From assembly GCF_000499385.1 (NCBI RefSeq), contig NW_013651910.1, forward strand, positions 1 through 12,159: a stretch of DNA of 12,159 nt. The letters run 5' to 3'. Below, one piece after another: positions 1 through 8,394 of the stretch (its first letter is position 1; the number at the start of each line of letters is the position of its first letter). This DNA comes from Eimeria necatrix. Lineage: Eukaryota > Apicomplexa > Conoidasida > Eucoccidiorida > Eimeriidae. The position numbers and the translations under genes are program-made. The notes under the pieces were generated by a model. The model saw nothing but the letters and a program-made list of their open reading frames with translations, was not told the DNA's origin and ran no database searches.

Positions 1-735
1 GCAGTAGAGCTCAAACGGTTTCGTGGTATCAGAAATCTGTAGGGTGGTGTAATCAATCAAACGCTGCTTGAGGTGGCGTACCGCCTGAGTGTGTGCGTCT
101 GTCCACTGGAAAGGGACACCCTTGCGTGTGAGATCTACGAGCGGGCGGGCGACCCTAGCAAAATCCGGGCCCATGAACATGCGACAATAATTAACGGTGC
201 CTAGGAACTGACGTATTTGCGTCTCGTTCTCCAACACCTCGGGCCACGCCTTGATGACTTGAATCTTGTCTGGTGCGGGTTTTATACCCTCCGCGCTGAC
301 GGTATAGCCCAGGTAGGTAAGCTCCCGCTTCGCAAACTTGCATTTAGAGAACTTTGGGTAAAATTGCTGATCGAGGAAAATACGTAGAACTTGTTGGAGG
401 AGGGTAACGTGACTGGGAAGGTCGGGGCTGTAAATGAGGACATCGTCAAGGTACGCGATGACTCCCTGACCTAATAAAGGCTGTAGGTATGCATTGATGT
501 TGGCCTGAAAGGTAGCAGGCGCGCCCTTGAGGCCAAAGGGCATGACCTTATACTCGAATAACCCCATAACCGAACGGAAAGCTGTCTTCCACCTGTCCTC
601 CTTGGCCATCCTTATCTGGTGAAATCCTGACTCGAGGTCGAGGGTAGAAAAGTATCGGGCACCCCCCAGCATCTCAAGAATCGTTTGAATAGGTGGTAGG
701 GGAAAGTCAGGCGCAATCGTAAGGGCGTTCAGCTC
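1..735 (-). pseudogene. pol: Retrotransposon reverse transcriptase, palm to connection domain (cut by window edge)
   Basis: All 245 codons are open, in the frame shifted by the missing base at 736-737. RNA-dependent DNA synthesis motifs run in order: ELNALTIAPDFPLP; motif A TLDLESGFHQIRM, with the catalytic Asp codon at 637-639; motif B PFGLKGAPATFQ (about 505-540); motif C YLDD at 442-453, with the two catalytic aspartates; the YLGYTVSAEGI block (about 270-309); and QFLGTVNYCRMF (about 175-210). The FQWT block near 103-108 marks the approach to RNase H. The catalytic residues are intact, so this part of RT is well preserved despite breaks elsewhere. The frame passes position 1 without a stop, so RNase H and integrase should follow to the left. 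Confidence 0.93.
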
Positions 736-1553
736 CAGTAATTGACAACCATGCGCATCTTACGCTCGCCCGTCCCATCGCTACGCTTATCCACCATAAT
801 CGTAGGTGCGCAGATCGGAGAGTAAGTGGGGCCAATCCACCCATTAGCAGACAGCTTAGCTATCTCCTGCTTGTGAAATAGAAGTTGTTCGGGGGTCATG
901 CGGTAGATCGCCGATTTCGTAGGGAGCTTCCCTGGCACGAGAAGGATTCGGTGATCGTGGGGGCGCTTCGGTGGCAACCCTGTAGGAAGTTTATCCGGAA
1001 AGACCGCACGGTGGGTACACAACACATCCAGTATCACTCGGGGAGTCTCCTGCGCCTCCTCGGAGGTTAACCACGTATCGAATTTCGAGTACTCTAGCTT
1101 GGCCGTTGGCCAAGGGGATGTTTCCTCGTCGTCGGGGAACGCGGAGACGGGTAGTGCCTTAAGACACTGTCGGTGGGGGTTGGAAGGGGAGGCTTCGACC
1201 AAGACACAACATAAAGCCCCTTGCCACTCCTCCATTAGACGCAGAGCCACGTCCGACTCCATCGCGGGAAGCGCTAGTATGACGTTGAGCCCTTGAAGTG
1301 GGTGGTGTATGCAAGCTGCGCTCTCCGAAGTCTGCTGTAGCAGGGCAGCGACCACTGCTTTCCGTTTGCCCCTTGGGGGTGGCTTATACCTCTTAGAGGG
1401 TGGGCTTAGGAGTGCCGTAGCTTCCTCCCTAGTCATGTCAGCCACCTGTTTAGCCAGTATGTCGTACGCCTGCTCGGCGGGGGTCCGCTGACGCGTCCCT
1501 AACGTACTGCCGTTCCGTTGTGTGGCATCGGTGGCACGAACCACCGGTAGATC
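729..1553 (-). pseudogene. pol: Retrotransposon Pol: PR-RT linker and start of reverse transcriptase
   Basis: This is in the same frame as the protease, directly after the TGA. The first 150 or so residues are a linker with no motif I can name. From about 1010 downward the residues follow the usual entry to Ty3/gypsy RT: VFPDKLPTGLPP, then an H-x-I block, a Y-R-M-T-P-E-Q segment, and WIGPTYSPICAPTIMVDK, which corresponds to the conserved S-P-x-x-S-P-x-x-x-V-x-K region. The frame reaches R-M-V-V-N-Y, the start of the (D/N)YRxLN motif, and is then lost: it reads W-S-stop at 729-737 because one base is missing at 736-737. Its continuation is in the next frame (1-735). Confidence 0.87.
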
Positions 1554-2387
1554 TCACCACTGGCCATTCACATACGTACGAAGCCTATCTGACTGGAAAT
1601 ACCACGCTACCCTATGCTCCGTCAGCCAATCAAGTCCCACCACTAGATCATATGGCACCGGCCCGACTAAGAAGTCGCCAGCTAGGCGGGCCGTCCCACA
1701 CCACATTGTGAGCCCCTTCACCACTCGAACTATCCTCAACTGCGCACCATTAGCTACGGTGAACACGTGTTCCTCAGGCAGCTTCCGTGTTCTCAGCTGC
1801 AGGCGTTCTACCGCCCCTGGGCTAATGAAGCTCCTTGAGGCGCCGGTATCTAGAAGAGCTTCGCACTGGTTTCCGGCCACTTCGACTCTTAGTACGGCGG
1901 TCATACCCACACTACACAGAGTCCCCTTGGGCGTGGCGTCTTCCTGCACTCTCTGCTCGCGCCACCATTGTAGTTCTTTAGTGCTCGTGTCCTGCGGACG
2001 GTCCCCTTCTGTTGTGGCGTCGTTCTGCTCGCCGCTGTGGTCCAGTCTACGCCTAGACCCTTCCTTGATTTGCAGCGTAGTCTCGGCGTGGGACTGGTCT
2101 GCCAGGGGTAGCTGAGTCTCCCCCACGTCCGGACCCTCGGGGCGTTCCCGCTCTTCCCCAATACGCAACCTCTTCCCCCAATCTGGGGAGACTGGAATGG
2201 AGTTCGGCCCTGTCGCTACCGCGCACATCGCACCTTTACCACTCCTAGTCCGCCTAGCCCGCTCGTCTCCCCTAACGGCTAGGCTCGTCCGTGTAAATGC
2301 CACGATTGGTCGACGTTGGGCCGCATCGGCTGCTGTCTGGGCGGCCTGACGGGCTCTGCTCTGGGTCGAGTCGACGTAGGACAGTCT
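1554..2387 (-). pseudogene. pol: Retrotransposon aspartic protease (start of Pol)
   Basis: This is the open -1 frame after gag. It has a polar, charged linker of more than 100 residues, then a retropepsin-like domain that would cleave the Gag-Pol polyprotein. The catalytic loop ALLDTGAS has its aspartate codon at 1848-1850, followed by SFIS. About 65 residues later comes the PYDLVVGLDWL block, which matches the conserved ILGxDW end of RVP_2 proteases. There is no methionine start that matters: the first GTG is at 2301-2303, and expression is expected by fusion to Gag. The frame ends at a TGA at 1554-1556, but the same frame stays open on the other side into the RT part. The TGA is therefore a nonsense change in the PR-RT linker and not a natural end; a CGA to TGA transition would explain it. 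The 86-residue frame at 1901-2161 on this strand is an overlap artefact. Confidence 0.85.
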
Positions 2388-2980
2388 CTAGCGTAGTGAT
2401 CCCGGCCCCCACACCTGGAGCACGTTTCCCCGATCCGTCGCGTCGCTCCGTTACGGAGCGGACAGTCCCTGCTCGCATGTCCCCTTCCGCTGCACGCGTA
2501 GCAACGCAAGTCCGTAGTATCATTCCGTCTGTTGTTGCTGTTCTCTCGTTCACGTAGTAGGCCCGGCTCTCGCCCGCCGTAAGCCCATCTACGCTTGGCA
2601 TCCTCTAAGTCTCGTTGGAATCGGTGGCGGTCTTCGCAGAAGTCTTCCCACGGTGCCATCTTGGCAGCCAGTGCTGCGGAGGCTTCCTGCCAGTCCGAGA
2701 ACTTCCTGGTTCCCGCTTCAGTTAACCGTTCTGCTATTTCGTCCGGCAGGTTGGCCAAGTAGTAGCCCACCAACAGGTCTGGAGCCACCGGCACCCCTTG
2801 GGCCACGATGGCCGCAAAGCGCGCAGAGTATGCGTGGTGGTCGCCCCTCCATACATTCTCCGCTATCATGGCTTTCATCCGTTCCTTAGTTATACTACAG
2901 GAGTGCTCGCAGAATCGCTGTCTCAGTTGCTCCCAATCAGTCAGGGGTTCTCCAGTGCGACGCATTGCTGCCACACACAT
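2279..2980 (-). pseudogene. gag: Retrotransposon Gag, C-terminal part with two zinc knuckles
   Basis: Gag forms the particle shell, and its nucleocapsid end binds the element's RNA. The 233-residue frame holds the C-terminal half of a retrotransposon gag domain (residues about 8-110, with TGEPLTDWEQL near residues 9-19 and NLPDE near 77-81). A basic stretch follows, then two perfect CX2CX4HX4C knuckles: C160/C163/H168/C173 (2462-2503) and C187/C190/H195/C200 (2381-2422). The frame ends at a stop at 2279-2281. The ATG at 2978-2980 is only the first one available: the frame stays open to a TAA at 3059-3061 without another ATG, and Ty3/gypsy Gags normally have 100 or more residues before this point. 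The 5' part is therefore lost or has diverged, and the ATG is probably an internal methionine. Pol lies downstream in the -1 frame with an overlap of about 105 nt. Confidence 0.88.
2282..2387 (-). promoter_or_regulatory. gag-pol overlap in the -1 frame
   Basis: The pol frame is closed by a TAG at 2388-2390, inside the second knuckle of gag, and is open below it. The gag frame ends at the TAG at 2279-2281. A shift of -1 anywhere in this window would carry a ribosome from gag into protease. I looked for an X XXY YYZ slippery heptamer in the gag frame and did not find a canonical one; the nearest homopolymer-like spot, TTTA near 2300, is not in the right phase. The recoding site, if the ancestral element used one, is therefore unidentified. 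Confidence 0.5.
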
Positions 2981-2985
2981 GTGAT

Positions 2986-3718
2986 TATTTGCAATAAATT
3001 CCTTACTAGTTTTGCAATAAACAAAATTAGGAGAAAATCCGGAGCATAAGGGTAAAGTTTAGCCTCTCCACGACTGCTTCGGCAGCGGTTCCGGTTTGAC
3101 CGTGGCGAAGTGTTGAAGCAGGCGCTTCGTTTGCTTTTAATTCCAGTCTTCTTCGAGTTTATCAGCAATTTCTATAAGTTTATATTTTTTGTGAACGTCC
3201 TTTAGTGAACAAAAGGCGAGATTCAGCCGTGTAGCACGAACAATCGAGCGCGCCTGGCACTATAACTGTTTACGAGTGCATAGGAATGCAGGCTTATTCA
3301 CGGACCACACAGCTAATGGTGAGATCTGCTTATCAGAAAAAATATATTTTCGGCATGCTCGATTGGCTTCAGTCAATGACATACGCGGCAATTTTCCCAT
3401 TGGCGCGTCTTCTTGGGACCCAATGCGTCGTTCACAGTACTACAGTGCTTAAGGAATTACTCCAATGCAACACGAAATACTTCATTCTTGCACCCGAAGC
3501 ATAATAAGTGAGTTTTTAGAAACTTTTTATGGGCATTTATGCTGTAATGCTGCTGTTCTTGCCTGCCGAAACGACCACGTGATTGTACACCTGAAACTCT
3601 TCCTGTAGGAACCAGACGGAATCCTACAAAACCAGTCGCATTCTTTCAACAGATTTTGCGAATTTTCTTTTCTTTCTTACAAGCAAACCCAGAGCTTCAA
3701 TTCTGTTTTCTTTTCAAA
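2986..3718. other. AT-richer spacer, no gene supported
   Basis: A clear fall in G+C begins at about 2985, just upstream of the retrotransposon gag. A G+C-richer patch at about 3061-3130 then gives way to AT-rich sequence again. Short frames occur (3286-3504 plus; 2941-3168 minus), but neither has a recognisable motif, convincing composition or matching splice sites. I found no LTR (TG...CA ends with a matching second copy) and no tRNA box A/B. A pyrimidine-rich run at about 3655-3718 directly precedes the candidate start of gene A and may be its leader or promoter region. Confidence 0.5.
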
Positions 3719-3880
3719 ATGGCTCGTGGGGCCACAGCCTCACGCTTCAATACTTGCCGATCTTTACTGCGCCGTAATTCCAAGCACTTGAACTCTTTGC
3801 CAATAGGCGTCTCTCCACTCAGCAGCCGGGGCAAATATACATTTTGTAGGCCTCCTCATGTATATTACGTGCGCCTTTGA
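3719..3880 (+). CDS. Candidate first exon of gene A, or a 53-residue ORF, with basic Ser/Arg leader
   Basis: The ATG at 3719-3721 sits in TTTTCAAAATGG, close to the coccidian translation-start consensus described for Toxoplasma (CAAAATGG). The first 30 or so residues are rich in Arg, Ser and Ala with no acidic residue, which is the look of a mitochondrial or other organelle presequence; this is inference. Read straight through, the frame stops at 3878-3880. If the GT at 3860-3861 is a donor, the exon is exactly 47 codons (phase 0) and could join the phase-0 frame at 4084 behind TATCAG (intron 3860-4083, 224 nt). That donor is weak (CAT|GTATAT). A second ATG frame at 3904 (38 codons, acidic) lies inside the putative intron and did not fit any phase-consistent join. 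It is either exon 1 of gene A or a chance ORF with a good start context. Confidence 0.35.
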   Translation: MARGATASRFNTCRSLLRRNSKHLNSLPIGVSPLSSRGKYTFCRPPHVYYVRL

Positions 3881-4083
3881 ACTCAAGGAGCACTTCTAGA
3901 CCCATGCTCCACGAGCCTGACGAGGACGGCACGGACAGGGGAAAGATCGCTGACGAAGCATCTGACGCGCACAGGTTATACAGCTGGAACAGCAGTCGGA
4001 GCACTGCCCCAGCGTGGCACTAAGAGAGTTATCAAGGAAGGAATTGTTGATTCAAGTGCGGTAGATCATGCTTACACTATCAG

Positions 4084-4406
4084 ATGAGTGATGTACCAAG
4101 AGATTTGCAACAAATAGTCCGCAAGCCGAAGGGAAACGACTGCACTACAGATAAGATAGAAGAAAAGGCATTTCCAGAACGTAAGAAAATACTGAAAATT
4201 CATCTTCTGCTTCCGTTCATCTCTTTTTCAAAGCCGCAGTTGACTCGCAACAAGCTGAGACGGCAATTAAAGGCAAATTCAGTGAAGCAATCAGCATTTT
4301 CCACAACTTAGTTCTTCGTTGCCCCTCGCAGCATACAGGGAACTGCTTTTTTGCAGATGTGCACCCCATCCTAGCGGTGCGCAAGGGTACTGGAATGGTC
4401 AGCATC
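4084..4406 (+). CDS. Gene A, 5' coding part (two exons around a 59-nt intron), function unknown
   Basis: Exon 4084-4180 starts at an ATG (an in-frame TGA lies about 40 nt upstream) and ends PFPE-like in ...KAFPE plus one base before GTAAGA. The acceptor, after CTCTTTTTCAAAGCCGCAG, is at 4239. The next exon opens with two bases that complete the codon, then reads DSQQAETAIKGKF, a block ending HNLVLRCPS, and DVHPILAVRK. The intron is 4181-4239, 59 nt, with exact phase agreement. The second exon's frame has no ATG, GTG or TTG start of its own before 4359, as expected for an internal exon. It meets a TAG at 4407-4409, while the more coding-like frame downstream is shifted by one base (see the 4410-5363 entry). 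The FSEAISIF helix recalls a TPR, but one helix is not enough to call it. No family is recognised. Confidence 0.5.
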
Positions 4407-4409
4407 TAG

Positions 4410-5363
4410 AAACGTCAGGTAGTGGAAGTCCCTCTTTTGTCGTTGAGGCACTCTCTGACGAAAAGAGCCTCTGCGCTTGCAACCCCTTTAATGAGCTTCA
4501 TCTATCAACGGACCACGGAGACGATAGCGATGATACGGATGAAACAGAATTTGGGGTGTCTTCGCAGCCACACATGCCGGATCCTTCGGGAGGAATGCCC
4601 GATCGCGAAAGACTTGCTGAGGAGCAGGAACCCTTGCAACTCCCTGAGGCGGACTCGGGCGCTTTCTTAGATCGGCCCTCTTTGCAGAAGCCTATGCTGT
4701 GAGTTTGCTTTTATCACAGGACTACATTATTTCATAATACATAAAACACTCTAGCCGGGAGTTTTGGGAGTCTAAGCAACGCCCTTGGAATCTGTACGCC
4801 TGGGAAGGCCCCTCTCAACCTGGTGACGCTATCCTGAAAGGAAGCTCCAAAAGACCAGTAAAGCATTCGCATATTCATAAAATGTGCACGTAGCTATGTT
4901 CTGCCAACAGGCCTTCAGCCCTCTCTCCGAGCAGACACTGGGCTGTTATGCGCTAGGCACTCGCCAGCTCGCTGAAAGCCATTTCTTGAATTCCTGGGAC
5001 CCCAGAGTCTACAGCAAAGAAGGATCTTTCGAAGAACCTTGTAGCTCCCTGGAACAGTGGGGGAGACAATACTGTGGCGGAGATGAGACAATGTACGCAC
5101 AACTTGACAGCAGCCCGCAGAGTTGCTGGGAGTGCGGCGACGTTCGTCTGTTCAGCATGTATAGAGCGAAAAGCCTAAGGTCCTTCGAAGAGCAAATTGC
5201 CTCTAGACTGGAGTGCTCTGCGAAGGAAAGCTCCCCCTTTTTTCTCGCCGGCGCTTGCACCGGGGACTGTGGTGACAGCCCATTGGTCACACATCGGAAG
5301 TGCCACCTCCGGCAAGCAATCAAAGTGGCGCACCCACAGACCGGGACACTGCTTCAATTCTAA
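4410..5363 (+). CDS. Gene A, 3' coding part (two exons), acidic segment then Cys-containing tail, function unknown
   Basis: Exon 4410-4698 encodes an acidic stretch (DHGDDSDDTDETEF, about 4513-4554) and a proline-rich stretch, and ends at a consensus donor, CT|GTGAGT, at 4699. The downstream exon best begins at 4919, after CAACAGGCCTTCAG. The 2+1 phases agree, giving a 220-nt intron (4699-4918). It reads PLSEQTLGCYALGTRQL onward and stops with TAA at 5361-5363. The last exon has many cysteines (for example CWECGD and GACTGDCGD) but no regular zinc-finger spacing. Counting from 4084, and allowing for the 4387-4409 discontinuity, the product would be 325 residues; with the 3719 leader it would be 372. 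The true 3' end is uncertain: a good acceptor (TGTGTATTTTCAG, ending 5613) lies downstream and could start another exon. No homology is recognised. Confidence 0.5.
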
Positions 5364-6256
5364 GCCAAATATGTCCGGATGCGTATCAAAGGCTGTGGTA
5401 AAGGCTGCAGCAGGGAAAACACAAGTGCCACTCCTAGGTCAAAGCATGCGCCTGTTCATAATAGATAGGAACTTTTGGATGCCTCTCCATTGAAACTCCC
5501 CATTAGCCTTCAAGTACTCACAAAAATCCTGTTAATCTCGGGGAAAATTTGCCTCTTTGCAAGTCGACGAATGGATGGCTTGAACATGGTGGCAAAACTA
5601 TGTGTATTTTCAGGTCACCAGAGCCTGAGGCAATGCTCGCTGCGTTTCCAACCCAGCAAAGCAAACACTTGAGCTGACTTAGCCGAAAGACCCCGAAAAT
5701 ACTGAGGGGATATTTAAGAAGGGTTTAGAGCTTCATAGTGGGAGTGCAGCGGGTGTTGCCGCTGGACTGAAGTAAGCTTTCATCGAGGACACAATTCTTC
5801 ACCTGGCAGATTGCATAGCCTGGCACTGCAGGTGGCCGCTACAGCTCTTTCAAGCATCCGGATATCTTCCCTTAATTTTCTTTGAGTTTTTGGAAACAGC
5901 TAAAAAAATACTGATTTTTTTTCTTTCTTGATCGAGCCTTACTCTGGAGCTGTGTAGGGGACGTGGTGCCAACGCTGCCTCACCGGGGTCAAAGTCTACA
6001 GGCGTCTGATTCGGCCTGCAGATAGGTAAAAAAGTACTCTACAAGTTGGCTTGCTTACTCCTAATAAGTCTACTGAGAAAAGTGAGTCTTACTCTCCTCT
6101 AAAGTAGTGCCTCCCGTTGGGTGCTCTTTCGGTGACCCCAGGGTGGCCGATATGCAGTGCTTTATACTTCAAAGTCCACATGGCCACACGCAGTTCTAGG
6201 TATGGTCCTGTGGCTCTGCAGACATATATGCTGCATAAACTGAAAGGAAAGACGCA
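5364..6256. other. Spacer between genes A and B, no gene firmly supported
   Basis: Frames here are short. One possible extra exon of gene A follows the pyrimidine-rich acceptor ending at 5613 and would read SPEPEAMLAAF to a TGA at 5675-5677, but I found no consensus donor in the right phase to feed it. A poly-T/pyrimidine run at about 5917-5928 is followed by several AGs and could be the acceptor of an intron in the 5' UTR of gene B. A TAA at 6236-6238 is in frame just upstream of the gene B start. The remainder, including the presumed gene B promoter, shows no motif I can name. Confidence 0.45.
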
Positions 6257-8291
6257 ATGTCCGAACCGGTGATCTCGCGGGCGGTGCTGAACAGGCTGAA
6301 AGCCCCCAGCGAGTTGGCCTTTGCGGAGCGCATTCTTGAAATGGTTGCGTCAGCTGCTGAGCCTTTAGAGATCGCAGCTTCTCTGGCTTGCAATATGACT
6401 GACACGATGCCTGAAACTGCGAGCACTTCGGCCCGAGAGGCCTTCTTAGCAGCAGCTGCTATGTCCGCCCCACGGGCTAAGTACGCCCAGGCAAGCCATG
6501 AACTGGCGCGTTCTCTCCCTGTGTGCGTTAATAAGAAAGCAGCAGTTGCTGCTCGCACCCTGCGAGACCTACGATGTGAGTTCAAGCGCTTCAGTGACCT
6601 CCACGTAGATGGACGCCTACTGCCCCTGTCGGTCTTCATCGCGGCCCTCGAGCTACCGCCTTTCGAGCAGCTCCAACGCCGCAAATTCCACTTCACGCCC
6701 GAATTAGTACGCCTTAGAAATGAAATGATCAAAGAATATCTCCGAATAAAGCAGGCCATAGTCCTGCAGCCACGCTGCGCTTCGGAGGGCCCGATCAAAT
6801 GCAATGCCCTTGGCCTCACAGACGGCGGCAGCAACAACGGCCTTTCCAATAGGGTAACAGCAGCAAACAGATTCTGGTGGGAGTCGAAGTTGTGCCAGGT
6901 GCCCACGCACTTTGTATAGCTGACTACTAAGGAATCACTGCCTCATCTCAAAAATAGTCGCTGCACCATTGCCATCATAGTGTAGTGTGCAGGAAGAGAA
7001 TTTCCGTTGGGAGCAGAATTTATGCGGCAGCAGAAATCTCTGGGCACATCTACCGTCTCTTGCGCTTGGAGCTTACGCATCTACTGTTCTCCTGCCGCTC
7101 TAATTGGTGCAGCCTCCGCCATCGTTTCGCCTTCTTCTGTTGCTGCTACTGCCGCCAATGTATCTGCTGGTTTGCATGTAGCGGAGCTCCTTGGTCACTC
7201 GCTGGGAGGCGTTCGAGCGCCGTTGGCTTCAAGAGAAGGATGGCCACGCCGTTATAGCTCTACAGCCACTTGTAGGAGCAGTATCTGCTGCGCAGGCCGT
7301 ATTGCAGAGCTGCAAGAAGCAGCTGGTGCTACCGGAGCCATCAGCTTCAATGCAACGCGTGTGCACCTACAGAGCCTTACAGGCATTTTGCAGCAGCATT
7401 TCTACCCTAGCGCGTGAGCTGCTGCCAGTAGAATCCAGCTGTTTGTTCCTTGAGGCCAGCACGGTCATCCTCGCTGCCTCCATAGCTGAAGAGGCCGCAC
7501 GCAGCGCCGCAGAGAGGGCCTTGGAAAGGCGTAGCCCGCAAGTGGACAGTAACTCGCTCCTTCAAAGCCAGTCTGTGAGCCACCATGAGAGCTGAAAGGC
7601 CGGGCCGGGCAGTAATTCCTGCAACCCGTCACGCTCGGAAGCATAACACTGCTCTGCTTGCTCTTCTGCTACTGGGTGATGGTGCATTTCATGGCGGTTA
7701 TGGCGTTTCACAGAGTGGAGCCATACACAGGACGTTGCCTCCTAAATGCTTTTGTTGGACTGAAAATCTTTCTTAAATCTTCCTGCGCCTCTGCATTCAT
7801 TTTTTATCTCTTTGCAAGTGCCGACGCAACAATTTTCATCTGCTTACGTATGTGCATGTACGACCCAGGTCGAAAGGCCTGGATGGCAACGAGGAAGCAA
7901 CACGGCTACTGGCAAGCATGGTTCTCTGCTTGCGAGCGATGTGTGCGCTGACCTTCATCTGGCTAGTCTGTCGGGCGTGGCAAGGGTAAGTGAAGAGGAC
8001 ATCGTCGTGTATTCGGTGAAGCGGCAGCCACTGGCTGCTGCACGGGCCCTGGTTTCTCACTTCCTAGAGCTGTTGCGGCAGGTTTGGCAAGCGCGGCTGT
8101 GCCTCACCCATATAAGTCCAATCTTGCATAGCAGCCGTCCAGAATTGGTGGAGGCTCTTAACAACTTCGACCGGGCTCACGCTTCCTTCCAGTTGCCCAG
8201 ACCCATTCTTCCACATCAAGCTCCAGAGAGCCCCTGCCCATCAGATTTTCCCACGTCCGATCACGGCACTGCTCAGAGAGTGCTGGGCTAA
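6257..8291 (+). CDS. Gene B, multi-exon gene for an Ala/Leu-rich helical protein (about 443-470 residues), function unknown
   Basis: The start ATG at 6257 has an in-frame TAA 20 nt upstream. Exon 1, 6257-6853, is exactly 199 codons and ends AGG|GTAACA. Exon 2, 7182-7574, starts after TTTGCATGTAG, is exactly 131 codons, and ends TCT|GTGAGC. The intron is 328 nt, and its acceptor removes an in-frame TAG. Two endings fit the phase. Model 1 is 7869-8291 (140 codons), total 470 residues. Model 2 is 7819-7985, after a strong TTTTTTATCTCTTTGCAAG acceptor and before a GTAAGT donor, then 8117-8291, total 443. Both share the last 58 codons and the TAA at 8289-8291. The protein is mostly amphipathic helix with alanine runs (FLAAAAMSAP in exon 1; EEAARSAAERALERR in exon 2) and several Trp/Arg patches. 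There is no signal peptide. Model 2 would add a hydrophobic stretch (ALTFIWLVC) that might span a membrane. No domain is recognised. The long minus-strand frame 6196-6906 is its shadow. Confidence 0.65.
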
Positions 8292-8394
8292 AGGCCGCTT
8301 GCAAAGACGCTCCCAGTTTGCGTGTTTATTCTTGCTCCTTGCAGTCGCGATCTGGCTATTGTGTTATGTGGAGCCATAGTTTACGCCTAAAGCT

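Larger units (their letters stand above)
1..2985 (-). mobile_element. Partial, degraded Ty3/gypsy-type LTR retrotransposon
   Basis: Reading the minus strand from high to low coordinate, the order is gag with two CCHC knuckles, aspartic protease with a DTGA motif, and reverse transcriptase with a YLDD motif, cut by the window edge where RNase H should begin. Protease before RT in one frame, and no integrase between them, is the Ty3/gypsy order and not Ty1/copia. The protease ends in a GLDW motif like the RVP_2 proteases of chromovirus-type elements. Breaks seen: the gag N-terminal part is missing or unrecognisable, there is an in-frame TGA at 1554-1556, and one base is missing near 736. I see no LTR, primer-binding site or polypurine tract inside the window; the 3' end, RNase H, integrase and 3' LTR would lie left of position 1. 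Boundaries are approximate: the right end is placed where base composition changes sharply and gag similarity fades. Confidence 0.93.

Noticed and set aside
1554..1556. TGA as a recoded sense codon
   Set aside because: A genetic code change would need TGA in other frames too. Genes B and C read well in the standard code, end at TAA or TAG, and do not need TGA as sense.
885..2115. Several plus-strand frames of 60-197 codons across the retrotransposon
   Set aside because: They are antisense shadows of gag-pol, whose motifs are unmistakable on the minus strand.
1901..2161. 86-codon minus-strand frame overlapping the protease linker, and the 109-codon one at 2272-2601
   Set aside because: They are alternative frames of gag/pol without motifs; the zinc-knuckle and protease frames account for the sequence.
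4242..4310. TPR-like helix (FSEAISIF) in gene A
   Set aside because: It is a single helix with no paired second helix or repeated 34-residue unit, so there is no basis for a TPR call.
5747..5764. 6-bp inverted repeat CAGCGG / CCGCTG
   Set aside because: It is short enough to be expected by chance in a window this size and has no positional context.
6196..6906. 236-codon minus-strand frame opposite gene B exon 1
   Set aside because: It is very basic, with no motif, and mirrors the third-position bias of the plus-strand exon, which has better composition and phase-consistent splice sites.
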